Counted from the stretch's first letter, positions 25,439 through 36,127 are shown. The stretch is 64,000 bases of DNA from Collimonas arenae (GCF_001584165.1 NZ_CP013233.1:1364001-1428000); one strand, 5' to 3'. A program made the numbers and translations. The notes: generated by a model not told the origin, from the letters alone.

Positions 25439-26585
25439 CCGGCGGTGACCAAGCGAACAATCATCCAGCGCAACAAACCGGGGGAAAACTGCAGGGCAAC
25501 GTGTTGACACCGCAAGGCTGGGTCCGCGGTGCGCTGATGTTCGAGCGGCACATCACTGCGATTGACGGTGTGACGGCCGATCCCGTCGACAACCAAGATG
25601 TCTACATCCTGCCTGGATTTATCGACCTGCATGTACACGGCGGCGGCAAGGACATCATGGACGCCGGCGACGCCGTCCACGTGATTGCCGCGATCCACGC
25701 CCGGCATGGGACCACCAGTATGCTGGCGACCACCATGACTTCCCCGCTGAGCGACCTGGAGCAGGCGCTGGAGGCCTGCGGCGATGCCTGCCGCAATCGT
25801 CGCCCTGGCGCGGCGCGGGTGCTGGGTGTGCATCTGGAGGGCCGTACATCAATCCCGGAAAACTCGGCGCGCAGCCGGATTTTGTACAGGAAGCAACGCT
25901 GGTTGAAGTGGCCAGGCTGAGTGCGATGGCGCCATTGAAATTGATCACCGTGGCGCCGGAAATTGCCGGCCATCTGGAAGTGGTGCGCACCTTGAGCGAA
26001 TCGGGCATGCGGGTCCAGATCGGCCATACGTTGGGCACTTATGAAGACGGCGTGCAAGCACTGCAGCACGGAGCAAGCGGATTTACCCATCTGTTCAACG
26101 CCATGACCGGACTGCAATCGCGCGCGCCCGGCATGGTAGGGGCTGCGCTGGCGCATGCGCGTTATTCTGAACTGATTCCGGATCTGCTACATGTGCATCC
26201 CGGCGCCATCAAGGCAGCCCTGCGCGCAATCCCGCGCTTGTACTGCGTGACCGACTCAACCGCCGCCACCGGCATGCCGGACGGCGAATACATGCTGGGC
26301 CGCCAGCGGGTGCACAAATGCATGGGCGGCGTGCGCCTGGGCGATGGCACCCTTGCCGGCAGCACACTGACCATGGACCAAGCGCTGCGCAACCTGGTCG
26401 GACTGGGGCTGGACCTTGCCGATGCCTCGCAGCGGGTTTCGACTTACGCCGCCGATCACCTTGGACTTGAGGATCGTGGCCGCCTGGCGACAGGATGTTG
26501 CGCCGATCTGGTTGTGCTCGATCGGCAATTGAATTTAATCGCGGTTTATGTAGAGGGAGAGCAGATTGATCTCACAGCAGTTTAG
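25435..26585 (+). CDS. nagA: N-acetylglucosamine-6-phosphate deacetylase (one frame break)
   Basis: Removes acetate from GlcNAc-6-P to give GlcN-6-P. Amidohydrolase motifs are visible: 'ILPGFIDLHVHGGGKDIMD' (HxH metal site), 'GTTSMLATTMTSP', 'GVHLEGPY' after repair, 'GHTLGTYEDGVQALQHGASGFTHLFNAMT' (two His) and catalytic Asp in 'YCVTDSTAATGMPDGEY'. The frame breaks near 25842 (GGGCCG where GGGCCCG is expected). One added C gives 'LEGPYINPGKLGAQPDF' and a 383-residue protein of normal length. The start overlaps the GntR stop and the end overlaps the deaminase start. Confidence 0.9.
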
Positions 26586-27578
26586 TTCGACGATGTTACA
26601 AGAAGCCTGTTCTGCCGGTACCCATGTGGCGCAGCAGTTGGCGCGCGATGAGGAGCGCTATGCGGCATTGGCGGCGCGCCTGCGCTTTGCCCAGCCGGCG
26701 ACCGTGCTGACCGTCGCCCGCGGCAGTTCCGACCATGCCGCCGCCTATTGCGCCTATCTGATCATGGCGCGCCTCGGTCGCGTGGTGGCGTCGCTGCCGA
26801 TGTCGCTGGTGACGCTGTACAAATCGCCATTGCTGGCCCGCGACGCACTGGCTATCGCGATTTCGCAGTCCGGGCAAAGTCCGGATGTGATTGAGCCGAT
26901 CCGCTATTTCCGCGAAGGCGGCGGCACGACGGTGGCGCTGGTCAACGATGCCGCTTCGCCGCTGGCCGCAAGTGCCGAGTTCGCGCTGCCGCTGCACGCC
27001 GGTCCGGAACTGAGCGTGGCTGCCACCAAGAGTTTCATCACCAGTCTGGTGGCAGCAGCACGCCTGGTTGCACACTGGCAGGGCGATGCCGCCTTCCTGG
27101 CGCAGATCGCCGAGTTGCCGGCGGCGCTGGAGCAGGCGGCACAGGCCGATTGGTCAGCGGCTATCGACGTGCTGGCGCCGGCTGAACGCATCATGGTCGT
27201 CGGTCGCGGCACCAGCTTCCCGGTAGCACTGGAAGCGGCGCTCAAGTTCAAGGAAACCTCGGTACTGCAAGCCGAGGCATTCAGCGGCGCTGAAATCAAG
27301 CACGGCCCGATGGCATTGATCAGCGAAGGCTATCCGTTGCTGATTTCGCTACCCGGGGACCGACGCAGGACGGTCTGGTCAAGCTCGCCGAAGAAATGCG
27401 CGGCCGCGGCGCGCGCGTACTGTTGGCGGCGCCGGCCGATGTCAGCGAACGCGATCTGACTTTGCCGCTTGGTCCGACGCCCGACCTCGATCCGATCACC
27501 GCGATCCAGGCGTTCTATGTGATGGCTGCCAATTTGTCGATCGCACGCGTCTTGATCCGGACCGGCCGCGTCATCTGA
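26566..27578 (+). CDS. SIS-domain glucosamine-6-phosphate deaminase, NagB-II type (one frame break)
   Basis: Predicted to convert GlcN-6-P to fructose-6-P and ammonia, replacing classical NagB. Two SIS domains resemble the isomerase half of GlmS: 'VLTVARGSSDHAAAYCAYL', 'AIAISQSGQSPDVIEPIRYF' and 'LSVAATKSFITSLVAA' in the first; 'IMVVGRGTSFPVALEAALKFKETSVLQAEAFSGAEIKHGPMALI' in the second. No glutaminase domain is present, which fits a deaminase. The frame breaks at 27355-27358 (four G where five are expected). Repair gives 337 residues ending 'LSIARVLIRTGRVI'. TTG start at 26566 with AGGGAGA before it, overlapping nagA; ATG at 26593 is an alternative. Confidence 0.87.
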
Positions 27579-27629
27579 GCAAAGTGACCAAGACCAATTA
27601 ATCCAATTAATCGACAAGCAGCCGGACCG

Positions 27630-29174
27630 ATGGAGCAGAGCAGCATGGCAAGACCGACAGCAAGACTTACCGCAATCTCAGCATGGCGCGCCAGATCGCC
27701 GGGCAGCTGATCATGATCCGCATGCCTGGTACGGTGCTGGATGACGACACCGCCAAGTTCCTGCGCGACAATCACATCCGCGCAGTCTGCCTGTTCCGTC
27801 AAAATATGGTGAATGCCGAGCAATTGAGCAAACTGACTGCCGACCTGCGCGCCGTCATGGGGCCAAAGGCCCTGATCGGTATCGACCAAGAGGGTGGTGC
27901 CGTGGTGCGCGCCACTTGGCTGCCGTCGCCGCCCGCAGCGATGGCGCTCGGCGCCGCCGATGACCTGGCGTTGGCGCAAGCGGTTGGTGCGGCCGTGGCG
28001 CGCGCATCAAGTCGCTCGGCTTCAATTGGAATTTTGCACCGGTGCTGGACCTGAACAATAACCCCGCCAATCCGGTGATCGGTGAGCGTTCCTTCGGTTC
28101 CGATCCGAAACGCGCCACCGAACTGGCACTGGCCTGGATGGAAGGCAGCCTGGCCGAAGGTGTGGCTTGCTGCGTCAAGCATTTTCCTGGCCACGGCGAT
28201 ACCCATGTCGATTCACATCGCGACCTGCTACCGTCGACAAACCACGCTATGCGCTCGATGCATTGGAGCTGGCGCCGTTCAAGGCGGCGCGGCGCGCACC
28301 GGCGATGATGAGCGCGCATATTGTCTATCCGGCGCTGGATGCGGAACATCCGGCCACCTTGTCACGCAAGATACTGACCGATCTGTTACGTACCGAATGG
28401 GTTATCGCGGCGTCATCATCACCGACGGCATGGACATGCACGCAATTGCCGGTCGCTATGGCGTCGGCAATGCCGCCGTGCAGGCGCTGGCAGCCGGCGC
28501 CGACATGGTGATGGCGCTGGGGAATCGCACTACCCAGGAAGAAACACTGACGCGTTGTCCACCGCGCTGGCTTCGGCTTTCGACGATGACGAACTGGCTG
28601 CCGCCGGCATTGAAACCAGGCTGGATCGCCTGGACGGCCTGGCCGCAAAATATCCATGCGCACCCGGCCCTTATCTGACGCACGCCGCTGATCGCAGCCT
28701 GATGCTGGACGGCTGGCGCTGTGGCCTGACAACCGCCGGCAATCCACAGCCATTGGCAGATGGCGCCAAGGTGCGATTACTTGCCTGTGCCGACGCTGCC
28801 GGCGACGGTGTTGCCGAAGCCGGTTTGTCGGCCGCGGCGATCGCTGCGTTGCTGGCGCGTCGCTACGATGTCGACCTGGTGACTTTCGATGACGCCGAAA
28901 ATGTTGATTGGGATGCGCTACCAGATGACGGCCGGATCGTGATCCTGGCTTCGACCACACGCCTGCGTTACGGCCGAAGGCAAGCCGCAACCTGCGTCCG
29001 GATCTGCATCTGGCGTTATGGAATCCGTTCCAGACGCTTGATATCGATGCGCCGGCCTTGATTTCGTATGGCTTTGCGCCGGAAGCGCTGGAGGCGGTCG
29101 CCGATTGGCTGGCTGGGCGCATCACGGCTAGCGGCAAGCTGCCGGTCGCCATTCTTGAACCGGCATTGACCTGA
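27630..29174 (+). CDS. GH3-family beta-N-acetylhexosaminidase (six frame breaks)
   Basis: Cleaves GlcNAc from chito-oligosaccharides or muropeptides. The GH3 barrel is evident: '[10 protein letters not shown]', '[13 protein letters not shown]', '[28 protein letters not shown]', '[21 protein letters not shown]' (NagZ-type catalytic His/Asp loop), '[16 protein letters not shown]' (Asp nucleophile) and '[12 protein letters not shown]'. A C-terminal domain of about 180 residues makes it longer than E. coli NagZ. Frame breaks lie near 27648, 28004, 28228, 28400, 28549 and 28974; each is repaired by one added G or C, giving one 516-residue frame. The ATG at 27630 fits the repaired frame. The density of breaks in otherwise well-preserved sequence suggests base-calling errors rather than decay. 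Confidence 0.8.
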
Positions 29175-29226
29175 GACAGTCCCGGCTTGTCGTATAACAA
29201 AAATTCTACCAACGGTGACCGCTGAC

Positions 29227-30532
29227 ATGCGTATTGACGACAAACCTGAACACCATCCCGCGCTTTGGGTGCCAACCCTGTATTTTGCCGAGGGTTGCCT
29301 TACTTTGTGGTGGCGACCATCGCCGGCCTGATGTACAAGAGCATGGCATGGCCAACGACCAGATCGCGCTGTGGACCGGTATGCTTGGTTTCGTGTGGGT
29401 CTTCAAGCCCCTCTGGAGTCCGTTCCTGGAAGCGGCGCGCAGCAAGAAATCGATTGTGCTGCTGTTCCAGTTCCTGGGCGGCGCCAGCCTTGGGTTGGTA
29501 GCGCTGGCGCTGCACCTGCCGAATTATTTCGCCGTCAGTATCGCCTTGCTTGGCTTGGTGGCGATTGCTTCAGCGACCCACGATATCGCAGCCGATGGCC
29601 TCTACATCGCCAGTCTGAGCGCGACACAGCAAGCCACCTTCGCCGGCTGGCAGGGTGGTTTCTACAACGTTGCGCGGTTTTTCTCGCTGGGTGGCCTGGT
29701 GGTGCTGGCCGGTTATTTCGAGAAGCACATGGCGGTGGCGCAGGCGTGGAGCCTGATCTTCGGCCTGCTTGGCGTCAGCATGGTGTTGCTGGCGGCCTAC
29801 CATTTCTGGGCATTGCCGATCGGTCGCAACCAGGCGCGCGCCGAAGGCGGCATGCGCGGCGTGTGGAATACATTGCGCGACGTGATCATTGATTTTTTCA
29901 AGAAGCCGGGCATCTGGCTGGCGATTGCTTTCATCATCCTGTTCCGCGCTGGCGAAGGACAAATCACTACCATCGGCCCGTTGTTCCTGCGCGCGGCGCG
30001 TTCCGAGGGCGGCCTCGGCCTGGCCACGGCGGAAGTTGGTGCAGTCTACGGCACGCTGGCCACGGTGGCGTTCATCGGCGGCAGTTTGCTGGGCGGTTAC
30101 TTCACCGCCTGGCGCGGCCTGCGGCGCAGTATGTTCTTCCTGATCCTGGCCATGAACCTGCCGAACCTGGCCTACTTCTTCCTCAGCACCGCGATGCCAA
30201 CCAACCTGGGCGTGGTGGCTGCGGCGCTGAGCCTGGAAATGTTCGGCTATGGCTTCGGTTTCGTCGGACTGATCCTGTTCATCATGCAGGAAGTCGCAGT
30301 CGGGAAATATCAGATGGCGCACTATGCGCTAGGCACCGGCATCATGCAGCTAGGCTACGTGCTGTTCAAGATCGTCAGCGGCGAGATCCAGGCTGCACTC
30401 GGCTACCAGCATTTCTTCCTGTGGGTGTTGGTGTCGGCGATCCCGGTGCTGGTGCTGTCGCGGATCGTGCCGATAGGCCGGCATGAAAAAAAATCCGATA
30501 GCACGCCGCACTCCGCCGCGATCCAGTTATAG
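29227..30532 (+). CDS. MFS transporter, AmpG-like, of the GlcNAc operon (two frame breaks)
   Basis: Major-facilitator permease, 435 residues after repair, with about 12 membrane helices. The start 'PALWVPTLYFAEGLPYFVVATIAG' followed by 'GMANDQIALWTGMLGFVWVFKPLWSPFLE' strongly recalls AmpG-type carriers of muropeptides or GlcNAc sugars. 'IASATHDIAADGLYI' is another AmpG-like segment. Frame breaks are near 29294 and 29345; one base added at each restores the N terminus from the ATG at 29227. Inferred role: inner-membrane import of GlcNAc or small chito-oligosaccharides after TonB-dependent uptake. The stop is 2 bp before the next ATG. Confidence 0.82.
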
Positions 30533-30534
30533 CC

Positions 30535-31442
30535 ATGCGACATTTTCAATGCGGTTTGCTGGCGCTGGCCTTGTTGCTGGATTTGCATGTGGCGAAGGCA
30601 GCTACCGACGGTGTATTCTTCGACGATTTCGATTATGCCGATACCGCTGCGTTGACGCGTGGCGGCTGGATCATTCGCGACAAGCAAGGGCATCCCGGTA
30701 TAGAGAACGGGCATTGGGGAGCGCAGGCGATCAGCCTGGTCGATACGCCGCAATCCGGCAAGCGCCTGTTGCGCCTGAGCGCTCGCACCGATGGCACACC
30801 CGAAGGCACCTTGCAGGCTCAGCTCTGCCACCAGCGCAAATATTTCGAGGGAACCTACGCGGCGCGGATACGTTTTCCGATGCGCCGGTACAGGGCCCCA
30901 ATGGCGACCTAGTGGTCGAAGCATTCTACACCTCCAGTCCACTGCAGCATGATTTCGATCCGCAATACAGCGAGCTCGACTGGGAATATCTGCCAAATGG
31001 CGGCTGGGGAAATCCGAACAGCCGTTTGTACAGCGTCTCGTGGCAGACGGTGCAGATGGAGCCCTGGCACGCCTTCAACCAGACTCACGAAGAACAGCGC
31101 GCACTGGGCGGCTGGCACATCCTGCTGATGCAGGTGAAGGACGGCAGCATCCGTTATTTTTTGGATGGCGTGCAAGTCGACCGGCATGGCGGTCGCAATT
31201 ACCCGGCGCTGCCGATGTCGATCAATTTCAGTTTATGGTTTTCGCCAAGCGGCGTGTTGCCGGACACGACGGCGGAACGGCGATATGAACAGGACGTTGA
31301 CTGGGTATTGCATGTCAGGGACCGGGTGCTGTCGCCGGCGCAAGTTGATGCCGCCGTTAGCGACTACCGCAAGAATGGCGTGCACCAGGTTGATACCGTA
31401 GCGCCAACGACGCCGCCATTACCCTCCAATTGTGATTTCTAG
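30535..31442 (+). CDS. Secreted GH16-like glycoside hydrolase (one frame break)
   Basis: A 302-residue exported protein with a signal peptide (MRHFQCGLLALALLLDLHVA, cleavage near VAKAA). It has the concanavalin A-like fold of family GH16: 'GVFFDDFDYADTAALTRGGWIIRD' at the start, 'RKYFEGTYAARIRF', then the catalytic 'SELDWEYLPNGGWG' with an E-x-D-x-E arrangement, and 'MPMSINFSLWF'-like beta strands at the end. The frame breaks near 30874 (TTTT where TTTTT is expected), giving 'IRFSDAPVQGPNGDL'. GH16 enzymes cut beta-1,3/1,4-glucans or galactans; one in a GlcNAc operon is unusual and could target fungal wall glucan. Confidence 0.7.
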
Positions 31443-31458
31443 CAGCGGGATAGCAACG

Positions 31459-32673
31459 ATGAAAATTTTCAGACTATCGATATTGGTAGCGGCCATGCTG
31501 CCTTTATATGGCATGGCAGCCTCGCCGTCGCAGGGCACAGTGACGCAGGAAAACGCGACAGATGCCGCCACCAAAGCGGCTTACAAGGTGGTTGCGTACT
31601 ACTTGCCATCGGAACGCCGCTACTCGGCAGCCGACATCGACCCGGCCAAGCTGACGCATCTCAACTACGCATTTGCCGTGATCAAAAATGGCGAGGTGGC
31701 TATCGATCTGGCTCCTGGAACGAAACAAGGCGTGACGGACTTTGTTGTTCTGCGCGGATTGAAGAGCCGCAATCCGCGCTTGAAGACCTTGATCTCGGTC
31801 GGCGGCTGGGCTGGTTCGAAGGAATTTGCGGATGTCGCCTTGACGCCGCAATCGCGCGAGAAATTTGCCGCCAGCGCGCTGCGCTTCATCCGCCAACACG
31901 GCTTTGACGGCGTCGATATCGATTGGGAATTCCCTGTCGCCGGCGGCGATGCCGGCAACGTCATGCGCCCTGAAGATAAACAGAACTACACGTTATTGCT
32001 GCAGGCGCTGCGCGACAAGCTCGATAGCGGCACCAAGCGCGATGGCCATCGTTATTTGTTGACGGCCGCCATCGGCAACAACCAGGGATTTTTCCAGAAT
32101 ACCGAAATGGCCAAGGTCGCCGCGATCCTCGATTGGGCCAACATCATGACCTACGATTTCAGTGGGCCATGGAGCAAGTTTGCCGGCCATGTCGCGCCGT
32201 TGTATAACGACCCGGCAATCGCTCGTCCGGACGCCAATGACAAATTCAATGTCAGCAGCACCGTCGAGATGGCTTTACAGGCCGGCATTCCTGCCAAGAA
32301 AATGGTGCTCGGCATGCCGTTCTACGGCTACAGCTGGAAGCAGTGCGGCGCCGCCCGGCATGGTCAGCATCAGGACTGTGATGGCAAAGGACGCGGCAGC
32401 GTGGAGGAGGGCGAACTCGATTTTGCCGATATCGACGGTAAGCTGGTCAATCAGAACGGTTTCACCCGTTACTGGAACGACAGCGCCAAGGTGCCTTATC
32501 TGTTCAATCCGCAGACCGGTGAGTTTGTCAGTTACGACGACGTGCAGTCACTCGATTACAAGATCGCCTACCTGAAGAAAATGGGATTGGCGGGCGCGAT
32601 GTTCTGGCAGCTGTCGGCGGATCGCAATGGGATTTTGCTGGATAAGGTAGCGCAGGAATTGTTGCCACGCTAG
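31459..32673 (+). CDS. GH18 chitinase, secreted
   Basis: Chitinase of 404 residues with a Sec signal peptide (MKIFRLSILVAAMLPLYGMA). Single GH18 barrel: 'KVVAYYLPSERRYSAADIDPAKLTHLNYAFAVI', 'LKTLISVGGWAGSKEFADV' (SxGG) and catalytic 'FDGVDIDWEFPVAGG' (DxDxE complete). 'MTYDFSGPWSKFAGHVAPLY', 'MVLGMPFYGYSWKQC' and the terminal 'GAMFWQLSADRNG' Trp complete the group A chitinase pattern with an insertion domain. No carbohydrate-binding module. The ATG at 31459 is preferred over a GTG at 31432 because of the signal peptide. Last gene of the GlcNAc operon, intact. Confidence 0.95.
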   Translation: MKIFRLSILVAAMLPLYGMAASPSQGTVTQENATDAATKAAYKVVAYYLPSERRYSAADIDPAKLTHLNYAFAVIKNGEVAIDLAPGTKQGVTDFVVLRGLKSRNPRLKTLISVGGWAGSKEFADVALTPQSREKFAASALRFIRQHGFDGVDIDWEFPVAGGDAGNVMRPEDKQNYTLLLQALRDKLDSGTKRDGHRYLLTAAIGNNQGFFQNTEMAKVAAILDWANIMTYDFSGPWSKFAGHVAPLYNDPAIARPDANDKFNVSSTVEMALQAGIPAKKMVLGMPFYGYSWKQCGAARHGQHQDCDGKGRGSVEEGELDFADIDGKLVNQNGFTRYWNDSAKVPYLFNPQTGEFVSYDDVQSLDYKIAYLKKMGLAGAMFWQLSADRNGILLDKVAQELLPR

Positions 32674-32744
32674 TTGTCTTGTGCGCTTTATTGCTTCCCT
32701 ACAGTTTGCGGCGCATATCCTCTTCATCTGATTGCATCTCCAAA

Positions 32745-32776
32745 TAGAAAGCCGACCCTTGCGGGCCGGCTTTCTA
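32745..32776. terminator. Bidirectional terminator between convergent chitinase genes
   Basis: AGAAAGCCG pairs with CGGCTTTCT around a GACCCTTGCGGGCC-type loop that can itself pair further. It lies between the stop codons at 32673 and 32790 and can end transcription from both sides. Confidence 0.8.
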
Positions 32777-32789
32777 TCTTGTCGCTACT

Positions 32790-34136
32790 TTACAGTCCCA
32801 ACTTGGAAATGAAGGCATTGGTAAAGCCCAATGTGCCTGCCGTACCGTAAGTATTGCAGGTCGGCGACGCCGATCCCGGTGCGCAGTCATTGTCGCGATC
32901 GAACGACCAGAAGTGGATACCTGCCAGGCCGTTCTGCTTGGCGAAGCTGGTCAGCGTCGCGACGTCGGCGATCGAGAAAGTTTCGTTGGCCGAATCGTTG
33001 CCACCGATCATTGGAGTGACTTCAATCTGGCTGTACGGCACGCCATATTGGGTGTGCAGGTCGACCGCGGATTGCACTGCCGATGCACCCATGTCGCAAG
33101 CGCCGCTGCTGTTGGTCATGCAATTGCCGCCGGCCGGGCTGCCATAGTCCATCGCCATCAGGTTGATGTAGTACTTGGTCAAGCCGTAAGTCTTGATCGC
33201 CTGCATGACTTCAACACCGTAGTAACCCAGGCTAGGCGATACATTGCCGCCCAGTGTCGCCAGAGTGAAGCTGAAGCGCAGGTTCGGGTAGACCTTTTGC
33301 GCTGCGACCACGCGTTGCACCAGGTTGTTGATATCGTCCTGGGTCTGACCGGCTTCGATATCGAAATCGACGCCGATCATGTTCGCCGAATAATAGGTCT
33401 TGATGAAGTTCTGGAAGGCGGCATCGGTAGTGCAGGTGAAGGAACCTGCGGCGCCGCCGGTGGAGACGATGTATTTCTTGCCGGCGTTGACGAACGGCTG
33501 TACGTTGGCGGCGGCGAATTGCGAGCCCGATACGCCGCCCCAGGTTTCACTGCCGCAGGCGCCGGTGGCAAAGGCCCAGGTCAGGGTCGTGAGTTTGGCT
33601 GGCAGGGCACTCAATACTGGCTGCGCGCTGCCGGTTACAGCCGTGCTCATGACGTAGGTATTCCAGTTCAGATTGATATTGCCGTCCTTGTATGGACTGA
33701 AGACGAATCCGGCTGGGGTAGGCGTTGGCGTTGGTGTTGGAGTAGGCGTTGGTGTTGGGGTAGGTGTCGGGGTAGGAGTTGGCGTAGGCGTAGGCGTAGG
33801 CGTCGGAGTGGGTGTTGGAGTCGGTGTACCGCAGTTGGCCACAATGGTCCACGGCTGGCCGCTACCACTGCCGCCGTTGTTAGTAGATGGGTTATTCCCT
33901 TGGGTCCACCAGTTGGCCACGTAGTTGACGCCGTTGTAGCTGACGGTAGCGCCGCCTGTATAGGCGACCGAGGCGTCCCAGGCGGCGTAGCAGGCAACCG
34001 CTGCGGCCTTGGATACTGCCTGCTTGGCGCTGGCGTCAGCTGCGGAACCCGAACCTGATGCATCACCGCCACCGCATGCAGTCATGGCGCCGCATGAAAA
34101 GGTGATGAGAAGTCCCTTGGCAATTTTTGAATTCAC
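32790..34136 (-). CDS. Lipoprotein chitinase: CBM5/12, Pro-Thr linker, GH18
   Basis: A 448-residue chitinase. A lipoprotein signal ends in 'GAMTACGGG', so it is probably outer-membrane anchored. A type 5/12 chitin-binding module (about 48-95) has '[32 protein letters not shown]', with the AKWWTQ-like aromatic face. A long Pro-Thr linker precedes a GH18 domain of about 300 residues with 'YIVSTGG' and catalytic '[12 protein letters not shown]' (DxDxE), plus '[11 protein letters not shown]' and '[11 protein letters not shown]'. The GTG at 34136 is chosen because GGAG lies 6 nt upstream. It has the chitin-regulon promoter 180 bp upstream and a close paralogue at 44779. Confidence 0.94.
   Translation of the reverse strand: MNSKIAKGLLITFSCGAMTACGGGDASGSGSAADASAKQAVSKAAAVACYAAWDASVAYTGGATVSYNGVNYVANWWTQGNNPSTNNGGSGSGQPWTIVANCGTPTPTPTPTPTPTPTPTPTPTPTPTPTPTPTPTPTPTPAGFVFSPYKDGNINLNWNTYVMSTAVTGSAQPVLSALPAKLTTLTWAFATGACGSETWGGVSGSQFAAANVQPFVNAGKKYIVSTGGAAGSFTCTTDAAFQNFIKTYYSANMIGVDFDIEAGQTQDDINNLVQRVVAAQKVYPNLRFSFTLATLGGNVSPSLGYYGVEVMQAIKTYGLTKYYINLMAMDYGSPAGGNCMTNSSGACDMGASAVQSAVDLHTQYGVPYSQIEVTPMIGGNDSANETFSIADVATLTSFAKQNGLAGIHFWSFDRDNDCAPGSASPTCNTYGTAGTLGFTNAFISKLGL
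33716..33828 (-). repeat. Degenerate Pro-Thr linker repeat
   Basis: Tandem 6-nt units of the (ACNCCN) type on the minus strand encode alternating Pro and Thr between the chitin-binding and catalytic domains. Third positions vary, unlike the almost pure hexamer array in the paralogue at 45091-45222. Confidence 0.85.
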
Positions 34137-34316
34137 TTTTTTCTCCTGAGTAGATTGGTTGAGCGACACGGGATGGAGCGCTGTCGATGCACTTGCTGTT
34201 GGATGCTGCTGTTTTGCTATATGGACCAACTTCCGGGGCGTGTTGCTGATCGACGGCCGCACGCCTTTCTCTTACTCGTCTTCATTATTTCCATATGGAA
34301 ATATCGAATTAAGGGC

Positions 34317-34366
34317 ACTTTAAGAGCGCAAAAAGTGGCTGTCAATCTGTATCTAACTGGTATTGC
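34317..34366 (-). promoter_or_regulatory. Composite chitin-regulon promoter of the CBM-chitinase
   Basis: Read on the minus strand: box GCAATACCAGTT (34366-34355), 9 bp, TTGACA (34345-34340), 17 bp, TAAAGT (34322-34317). The spacer again begins GCCACTTTTT, making a CCA[CG]TT direct repeat 22 bp apart. Predicted start of transcription is near 34310, giving a leader of about 175 nt before the GTG. Confidence 0.8.
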
Positions 34367-34731
34367 TATATTAAGTTTGTGGTCTCATTTTGGTGTTCTG
34401 AAAGAATTTATAACTTATTGTTTATATTGATTTTTATGGAAATTTGTCAGTGAATTTTCAATCAAGTGGACTGATCGCTTTTTTTGCGGTCCGGTACTGA
34501 ATTTCCAGGTGATCCGGCAGAAAATTTTGAATCCTGAGCTGCGGCAGGGGAAGCGATCGGAGTGGGGCGGGGCAGGCGGACTTGGCCTGGCGACGGCCGA
34601 TTTGCGAGATAGCAGGCGGCGGCAAGTATAATCCTTGCCTTTTTCGTCATTTTCCCGGCTCGGCAGGGGAAACGCCGCCTATGGCCCATTGGCCGGATCG
34701 CGGCGTCATTGCTTTCAAAGGAAGTTGCTTC
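34367..34731. other. Intergenic stretch between chitinase promoter and permease
   Basis: About 365 bp with no supported gene. The left 90 bp are AT-rich, including TTATAACTTATTG-like sequence; the right part is GC-rich. The permease promoter is not clear. AAAGGAAGTTGCTTC precedes the permease ATG. Confidence 0.4.
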
Positions 34732-36127
34732 ATGAGTTTATTTCGTACCAAGGACCTGGATAAGATGATTTTGTCCAGCCGTACCAACACCGGCCTGCAA
34801 CGTACGCTTGGCGCGATGGACCTGACCCTGCTGGGGTCGGCGCAATCGTCGGCACCGGCATCTTTGTTCTCACCGGCACCGGGCATTGCTGGCGGGACCG
34901 GGCTTGTCATTGTCGTTTGTGTTGGCGGCAATCGCTTGCGGATTCGCCGCGTTGTGCTATGCCGAGTTCTCGTCGACGGTACCTGTTTCCGGTTCGATTT
35001 ACACATACAGCTACGCGACGATGGGTGAAATCGTCGCCTGGATCATCGGCTGGGACCTGATGCTGGAATATGGTTTGGCGACATCGGCAGTGTCAGTCGG
35101 TTGGTCGGGTTACATGCAATCGCTGCTGTCGGGTTTTGGCATCGCCTTGCCAGCTGTCCTGACCGCTGCACCTGGTGCGGTGCCCGGAGTGACTACCTGG
35201 TTCAACCTGCCGGCATTTTGCATCCTGCTGGTGATCACCGCGCTGCTGTCGATCGGTATCCGCGAATCGGCGCGTGCCAATAACATCATGGTCTTCATCA
35301 AGGTGGCGGTGGTGTTGTTGTTCATTGCCGTCGGCGTCGGCCATGTGCAACCGGCCAACTGGCAGCCTTACTTGCCATTCGGCTTTAACGGTGTCTTCAA
35401 TGCCGCAGCGATCGTGTTCTTTGCCTTCATCGGTTTCGATGCGGTGACTTCCGCCGCCGAGGAGGTCAAGAATCCGGCGCGTGCACTGCCGATCGGGATC
35501 ATCGCGTCGCTGGGAGTTTGCGCGTTGCTGTATGTGTCTGTCGCGGCGATCATGACCGGCATCGTGCCGTTCGAGAAATTTGCCGGGATCGATCATCCGG
35601 TGTCGCTTGCCTTGCAATACGCGGGTGAAAACTGGATTGCCGGTTTTGTCGACCTGGGTGCGATCATCGGCATGACGACGGTGATCCTGGTGATGACCTA
35701 TGGCCAGACCCGTATCCTGTTTGCCATGTCGCGCGATGGTTTGTTGCCGAAGAAGCTGTCTAGCATTCATTCGCGTTTTGCCACGCCATTCTTTACCACC
35801 TGGCTGGTGGGTATCGTGTTTGCCTTTATTGCGGCGTTGATTCCATTGAATATCCTGGCGGAATTGATCAATATCGGTACCTTGATGGCGTTTTCGCTGA
35901 TTGCGGTGGCGGTGCTGGTGTTGCGCAAAACGCGGCCCGATTTGCCGCGGGCGTTTCGTTGCCCGGGTGTGCCGTTTGTGCCGGTGGCGGCGATTGGGTT
36001 CTGTGTGTTCCTGATGTGCCATTTGCAGGCGGTGACGTGGATTGCGTTCTTGTGCTGGCTGGCGATTGGATTTGCGGTGTATTTTGGTTATGCACGGCGG
36101 CGTTCGCTGTTGCATCCAAAGAAATAG
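34732..36127 (+). CDS. APC-superfamily amino acid permease (two frame breaks)
   Basis: Inner-membrane amino acid transporter of the cationic amino acid/YfnA type, 465 residues after repair, about 12 helices. The start 'MSLFRTKDLDKMI' and 'GAIVGTGIFVLTG' (helix 1 unwound substrate site) are typical, followed by 'AGPGLSLSFVLAAIACGFAALCYAEFSSTVPVSGS', 'FFAFIGFDAVTSAAEEVKNPARALPIGI' and 'QTRILFAMSRDGLLPK'. Frame breaks lie at GGGG 34833-34836 and GGG 34881-34883; one G added at each restores 'LLGVGAIVGTG' and 'TGTGALLAGPG'. Substrate cannot be told. Confidence 0.87.
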
